Shown here: positions 59,418-64,000 of the stretch, in pieces
Layout of the letters: each line of letters begins with the position of its first letter
How positions within the stretch are numbered: the stretch's first letter is position 1
From: Cliona cf. orientalis
Lineage: Eukaryota; Porifera; Demospongiae; Clionaida; Clionaidae
DNA length: 64,000 nt
Assembly: GCA_963930775.1 (NCBI GenBank)
Contig: OZ005691.1
Location: 1,674,001 to 1,738,000 of the forward strand
Direction of reading: 5' to 3'
Made by a program: the position numbers and the translations under genes
The notes under the pieces: model-generated
The model's database searches: none
What the model saw: only the letters and a program-made list of their open reading frames with translations
Told to the model about the DNA's origin: nothing

Positions 59418-60197
59418 AACCTGCATTAACGCACACGCACACACTCCACACAGTGCCAGGAACACGCCCACATGCTTAATTAGGCCTAATTAGCTTTTTT
59501 TTTTTTTTTTTTTTTTTTTTCAAGGCGACCTGAACACTAAGCAGAAAAAAAATTGTCCAAAAACCACCATAAAATCGAGCTGGGTGCATAGTGGAACCAT
59601 ACAATGCAAGCAGGCAGGCTAAATTTCAATTTTGTCAAAAAGTTGGTAAAGGTCGTCACGTTTTGTGCGCGCGTGGCCCCGCCCCTCACGTAGCGCGTGG
59701 GCGGAAACATTGCAAACGCATGGCTTCCCTGTACAAACATATGGGGAAACTTCAAAGGGCCGTAACTTTGATTCTAAGGCGTGAATCAAAATTCCCCAAG
59801 GTCAAATCTCTAGTTTTGACCCATTCTGCGTGCCCATGTAAAAATTATCTCCCTAAGTACTCCCCAACCCCCCAAACATTAATTAATTATATAAATTCTT
59901 TTTTTTTTTCAAGCTAAACCACAACCTAAGATAAAAGAATTTTATCAAGCAGTTATTAGTTGAACGGTATGTCACCATTTCTTATCATACATGTCAGCTG
60001 CTGCAATAGGTCAGGTATGTGGTAAGGCAAACTTGAAATCTCAAGTTGCAAACTATGCCCACTATAATGTCATAATACTAATGCATAACGTATATCTGAG
60101 AGTCTGTAAGGAGCATCGCCCATGGAAAGTTGTTGGTGTATGTAGACTGCCTTCTCAGCATCACTGGCAGTGAAAAAAGAAGATGGAAAAAAAATTG

Positions 60198-60279
60198 GCC
60201 CCAGGTTGGATTCGAACCAGTGCACACATTTGACACTGGTTGGCAGACACTGAGCTTAACCATTGCACCATCTGGACAG
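60198..60279 (-). repeat. tRNA-derived pol III element (SINE head or tRNA pseudogene)
   Basis: On the minus strand an A-box-like TGGTGCAATGGTTAAG is followed about 35 nt later by a perfect B-box, GGTTCGAATCC. The acceptor and T-stem pairing is poor, so a working tRNA is unlikely. The sequence runs into a T-run after the 3' end. I cannot assign an anticodon. Confidence 0.55.
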
Positions 60280-60450
60280 TAGTAATTTCCTTCATTCTTC
60301 AGTGGTCAGAAACTACTACGACTCGTATTTCAAAATTGAAAGTGAAAATCAAAAATCTGAGACGATTCAATTATTATTTTTGATCCACTCTACATGCTGA
60401 TATAAAAATTATTGCACAATACCTTTTCCTGTGCTTCGAATGAATTATTT

Positions 60451-60502
60451 ACATTACATTACATTACATTACATTACATTACATTAATTACATTACATTA
60501 CA
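60451..60502. repeat. (ACATT)n pentanucleotide array
   Basis: About ten ACATT units, interrupted once by AATT. Confidence 0.9.
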
Positions 60503-61039
60503 CGCTCATATATTCTTTTATCTTAGGTTGTAACTACTTAGTGTTTAATAAGTCGTTGCGGTTAATAGTTAAGCAAGAATGCTTTGATCTTGCTTTGATG
60601 TGGGCAATTACCGGCCTTTTCTTCAGGGGCCACTTCCGGTCGCTAATTACACGCGCATAATCATCCCTGGCCGATTCTGGACACGCCCACCTTCGACCAA
60701 AAGCACTCGTATGGCCTCTTCGGCCACGCCCCTTCACGATTCGCTAATTGAATTAGCCATTCCTGACGCTCACGCCCACGCAATTAAATGGTACCTTAAT
60801 TTTGGAATTACTTTGCATACCCTTTCAAGTTTCCTAATAATTATAGCTATATAACTGTTGTAGTTATAAATTTTACTATACAACAAATAATAATATATTA
60901 TGATAAAGGTCGACAAGATATCAAGTGTGTGTACATGGACATGTCTAGGCGGAGCTGGCGAAATTTATTGCGCATGCGCGTTACGACGCATTGTGGCTAA
61001 AACAATCTCGTATCGAAAATGAAAGTGTAAGGGCTGAGA

Positions 61040-61772
61040 ATGGCTGCCAAGACTGCTACAGATTTTCTACTTCTTGAAGACGTTGTCGGTGAACGACTAA
61101 CCCGAGGAGAGAGATACAAAAAGATCGCGGTGAACAAGGGAGCGCTACTGAGAGCGGCGTCGCTATCGTCGGAAACCTTTTCCGTTAGCAAAGCCGGGAA
61201 ACCACGAACCAATATCAACTACAAAGGCACTACTATCAAGTTACCGGGTGCAGGCAGAGAAGACTCAAAGGTAGCGCTACTATCTAAAGTGGAGTATCGG
61301 CTATTGAAAGGCGTGGCGGGAGATTCGGCGCGTTTTGAGGTGTACACCTCTGGCAGGCTGAAAGTAAGCAGCGGAGAAGAGGTGTTTGTGAAGCTCCCGA
61401 ACGTGAGCGAGCCAGTAGCAGCTGTGCTGAGGTGGAGAGGTGTGGTGTGTCGAGGTGGCATCGGCTCAGCAGTGTTTGGCTTTCATCGGTTGGGTGATAA
61501 GGAGCTAAAATTTGGAATTGAAGTTGTGGTCAGTTGATTTGAATTTAGCTATCTTTTAAGGACTGCCTATAGCCTCTAATGCATGGATTATAAACCCACA
61601 TTGAAATCAGATACACCAATGCTACAGATATTCACCACCGATCCTGGTAATAGAAACTTCCAAAATTAATCAACTTTTTATTATCTCATTCTTTGTAATT
61701 TTAATCTCCCTTGTTTTGTCAGGCTGTTACACCTTGTAGCAGACCTTCAGCTGCCAGCTGTAAAGCAATAAC

Positions 61773-61804
<32 letters not shown>

Positions 61805-63487
61805 CATTGTAGCCATACATATGTCCCATAATGGGCCAAATACATACTACAATAAATGTGGTAATGCACACTTGAATGACATCGACCATATATAGCTGTC
61901 AGTAGCTATAGCTATAGTAGCTTAGTCCCAATCTGTGATTGTGATGATGATGCGTGAAATCTATCATGTGATAATTCGCATGGAAATTTATTTGGAGTAG
62001 GAAAACCAATCGATCCTAGCATTATAATTGATTTTTATGAAATGGTATGCATCTCCCAATTCACCCTTGTTAAGCAAGAAACGAGCTCGGGGTTCCCCCT
62101 CTGTAGCTACTGCATGTTTATGAGTAGCTACAGAGTCAGTATTATATTATTATGTCATGAGCAGATTTGATCAATAAAATTAAAATTTAATTTTAATGGT
62201 GTTGTAGATATCAATCATGTGTGGCCCATATATAGTATGGGTGAGTAATCATAACAAATTCCTAACGATTAAGGGAGTCTCCGGCATTATAATAATCATT
62301 ATTCTTCTCAGGATACGAGGTATTTTGGCTACGGTGATAGCAGTGGGCGGTTGAATGGAGTGGACTACTTTCACTGTGAGAGCAACTGTGGCAGTTTTGT
62401 ATCCTGGGACAAGCTCTTTCTAGCGAGCAACTTTGACGGTGCTTCTGATACTCAGTCAACTGCAGGTTATGAATGTACACAGGCAAAAGATGTGAAGTGG
62501 GCAGTCTCAACCGAAACTTTATCCTCCTTTCTGTCAGTGGATGACAATAATGATAGCTCACCATTATTGCCAGGGCAATGCAGTGAAGGTTGTAATGGAC
62601 CAGCGGAAAAATTAAATCAGCACAAATTTAAAGAGATTGAGGGCCATAAGGAGTTCAGGGTCACCACCGAGACCAACATCTCAACAGATTTCGAGAGAGA
62701 ATGGTGGGAAATTTCTCGGAAAAGCATTCAGGTGTCCGACATAATTGTCCGCAAAGACCAATGGGGATGTGTGATGCAGGGGACGATGTACCGTCAAAGA
62801 GTTGCAGTCAAATCGTTCCATCAAGATGTTGTGGCTCGACTGGTATCGGGTGAGGTCCAGCAAGAGATGAACAGAGTGGCTCAAATTCACCATCCAAATC
62901 TTCTCTTAGTTATCGGAGCTGTTCTTGATCCAGTTGCTGGTCCACTCATTGTGACAGAGTTTCTGGATCAGACACTTCAATCAGCTTATGAGGACCAACT
63001 TCTTGAAGATCACAGCAAGCTTCCGATTCTTCGAGATGTCGCCTCCGCACTAAACTATCTACACTCGCAGAATCCACCAATAGTCCATGGCAATGTAAAC
63101 AGTTGGACTGTTTTGCTAGAAGCTCTAAGGAATGGAAGATGGAAGGCAAAACTATCTGACTTTGGAATGATGGATTTGATTTTCCTCATACGCAAGGCTT
63201 CAAAACACGATAATACGGATGCACAGACTAATGAACATTCAGCCCCTGAGCTGCATTCAGACATGGAGTGCCATAATCATCCCCCACTAACTCCAAAGAT
63301 TGATGTTTACAGCTTCGGCGTTCTGTTGAGGAGGATCTCACTTAATAATCTCCCCAGCAGCAGTTCTCCTCAGGATGGAGTTGATCCTCGTTGGATTTAC
63401 CAATTGGCTGAAGATTGCACTAGATTGGCTCCTCACAGGAGACCAACAATGGATGATATTCTTATGCAAATTGATGGAATTTTTTAA
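61040..63487 (+). CDS. CAP-Gly + pseudokinase
   Basis: Two exons: 61040-61528 and 62312-63487; 554 residues. The start matches the paralogues (ATDFLLLEDV against the FLL openings of the genes at 14644 and 52468). Residues about 115-210 form a CAP-Gly domain with a good second half (RLNGVDYFHC, CGSFVSWDKL), split by the same phase-0 intron as in the paralogues. There is no long coiled coil. The kinase-like domain (about 290-550) keeps VAVK, DFG and a degraded APE, but HRD is HGN (codons 63086-63094), so the catalytic Asp is Asn and the Arg is Gly. The Gly loop keeps only one of three Gly (KDQWGCV). It should be catalytically dead or very weak, and could regulate or dimerise with the active paralogues; that is inference. 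Confidence 0.82.
61768..61802. repeat. (AAT)n microsatellite
   Basis: An (AAT/ATA) run of about 35 nt in the single intron of the pseudokinase gene. Confidence 0.85.
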
Positions 63488-63706
63488 CATCAAAAATAAT
63501 TTTATAAGCTGGTTTTTGCTTATTATCATGATACATTGAATTGGCTCCAAATTGCTCGCTATATTATTAGCTAACTATATATAGGTACTACAAGTATATT
63601 ATATTATATACCACAATAATAACTGCTTAATTATTTTTCACATAATAAAAGCATCAAACATGTAGTTCTTCAAACATAGTTATAATAACAATAATAATAA
63701 TTAATA
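63488..63706. other. Convergent 3' flanks
   Basis: AT-rich sequence between the stop of the pseudokinase gene and the stop of the minus-strand kinase gene. The AATAAA-like stretch near 63646 could serve as a polyadenylation signal for the plus-strand gene. Nothing else is seen. Confidence 0.4.
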
Positions 63707-64000
63707 TTATGTTGCTGTGCTTGCTATAATAATATGCTGATCAATATCGTGCAGCACATCCTGCATGGTTGGGCGTTTCTTGGGATTCTTATTTGTACAA
63801 ATATGGGCAGTATGGTGGAGGTCTTCACCAGGTCCTTCTAATTGTTTCAGATCGGAAATGTATTTTAAAAGGTCGTCAGCAGTAGGATCAAGATCGGGAG
63901 GCAAGCGAGCCAAAAGGATCTCAGTGTAGAGCACTCCGAAACTGTACACATCGACTTTAACTGTTTGTTTTCCTTTTGTTGCTGGTAGTGTTTCGGGAGC
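63707..64000 (-). CDS. C-terminal end of another TKL-like kinase (rest outside window)
   Basis: The minus-strand frame is open from the window edge to the stop at 63707. It begins with APETL and continues with KVDVYSFGVL, the Arg-containing helix (NPKKRPTMQDVL) and a short tail. These match the C-lobe of the other kinases here, which have KVDVYSFGVL and RPTM in the same places. The active-site half lies beyond 64000, so activity and N-terminal partner are unknown. It is the only kinase of the cluster on the minus strand and converges on the pseudokinase gene. Confidence 0.85.
   Translation of the reverse strand, partial: APETLPATKGKQTVKVDVYSFGVLYTEILLARLPPDLDPTADDLLKYISDLKQLEGPGEDLHHTAHICTNKNPKKRPTMQDVLHDIDQHIIIASTAT

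Larger units (their letters stand above)
59418..61039. other. Spacer with tRNA-like element and simple repeats
   Basis: Holds a poly-T run (59492-59520), a tRNA-derived element (60198-60279, minus) and an ACATT array (60451-60502). A short open piece at 60629-60851 might be an exon, but no family or clear donor supports it. The last part is the 5' flank of the gene at 61040. Confidence 0.5.

Noticed and set aside
59037..59471. Minus-strand frame of 144 codons
   Set aside because: The plus frame over the same DNA has C-biased third positions typical of coding; the minus frame has no such pattern and no clear splice partner.
60629..60851. Short open piece resembling an exon (GPLPVANYTR...)
   Set aside because: It has an acceptor-like AG but no recognisable family, donor or partner exon, so it is not annotated as a gene.

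Overview
The window looks like nuclear DNA of an early-branching animal, most likely a demosponge; this is an inference. The evidence is AT-rich sequence, many short GT-AG introns (about 50-900 nt, with a few long ones), animal genes such as a CYLD homologue, an FHOD formin and DPH2, and a dense population of short inverted-repeat elements in the introns. There is no bacterial-type gene organisation. All gene models were spliced by hand. Every multi-exon model given here with confidence above 0.5 keeps an open frame through all junctions.

Layout. 1-8915 (+): a CYLD-like protein (CAP-Gly domains and a USP domain with a B-box insert) whose deubiquitinase has lost both its catalytic Cys and His and which continues in frame into a coiled coil and an intact protein kinase. 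9737-13763 (+): a UEV domain (as in TSG101), an MABP domain (as in MVB12), a coiled coil and the same type of kinase, so two ESCRT-I modules plus a kinase in one predicted protein. 14644-18571 (+): two CAP-Gly domains, a long coiled coil and a kinase. 18935-24652 (-): DPH2 of diphthamide synthesis. 25077-51836 (+): an FHOD-type formin with 25 exons and a first intron of about 10.8 kb, head-to-head with DPH2. 52468-54715 (+): one CAP-Gly-like domain, a coiled coil and a kinase. 55319-56192 (+): an unrecognised multi-pass membrane protein. 57920-59417 (+): an unrecognised candidate gene. 61040-63487 (+): CAP-Gly plus pseudokinase. 63707-64000 (-): the C-terminal end of a further kinase of the same family.

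The main result is a local cluster of six related TKL-like kinases. Five have visible N-termini, and all five carry modules from ubiquitin or ESCRT biology: CYLD-type CAP-Gly, a dead USP, UEV and MABP. The kinase and its coiled coil lie mostly in one intronless terminal exon, which suggests a cassette that has been joined to different readers. Catalytic residues are intact in four genes and lost in one. A conserved phase-0 intron inside the CAP-Gly domains ties the N-terminal halves together. A decayed copy of the DPH2 last exon behind the UEV-MABP-kinase gene, and a near-identical tract shared by two kinase exons 36 kb apart, point to duplication and gene conversion within the cluster. A role in ubiquitin-dependent (NF-kB-like or endosomal) signalling is inferred only.

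Introns and spacers hold several families of short palindromic, MITE-like elements, including one nested insertion for which a paralogous empty site is present in the same window.
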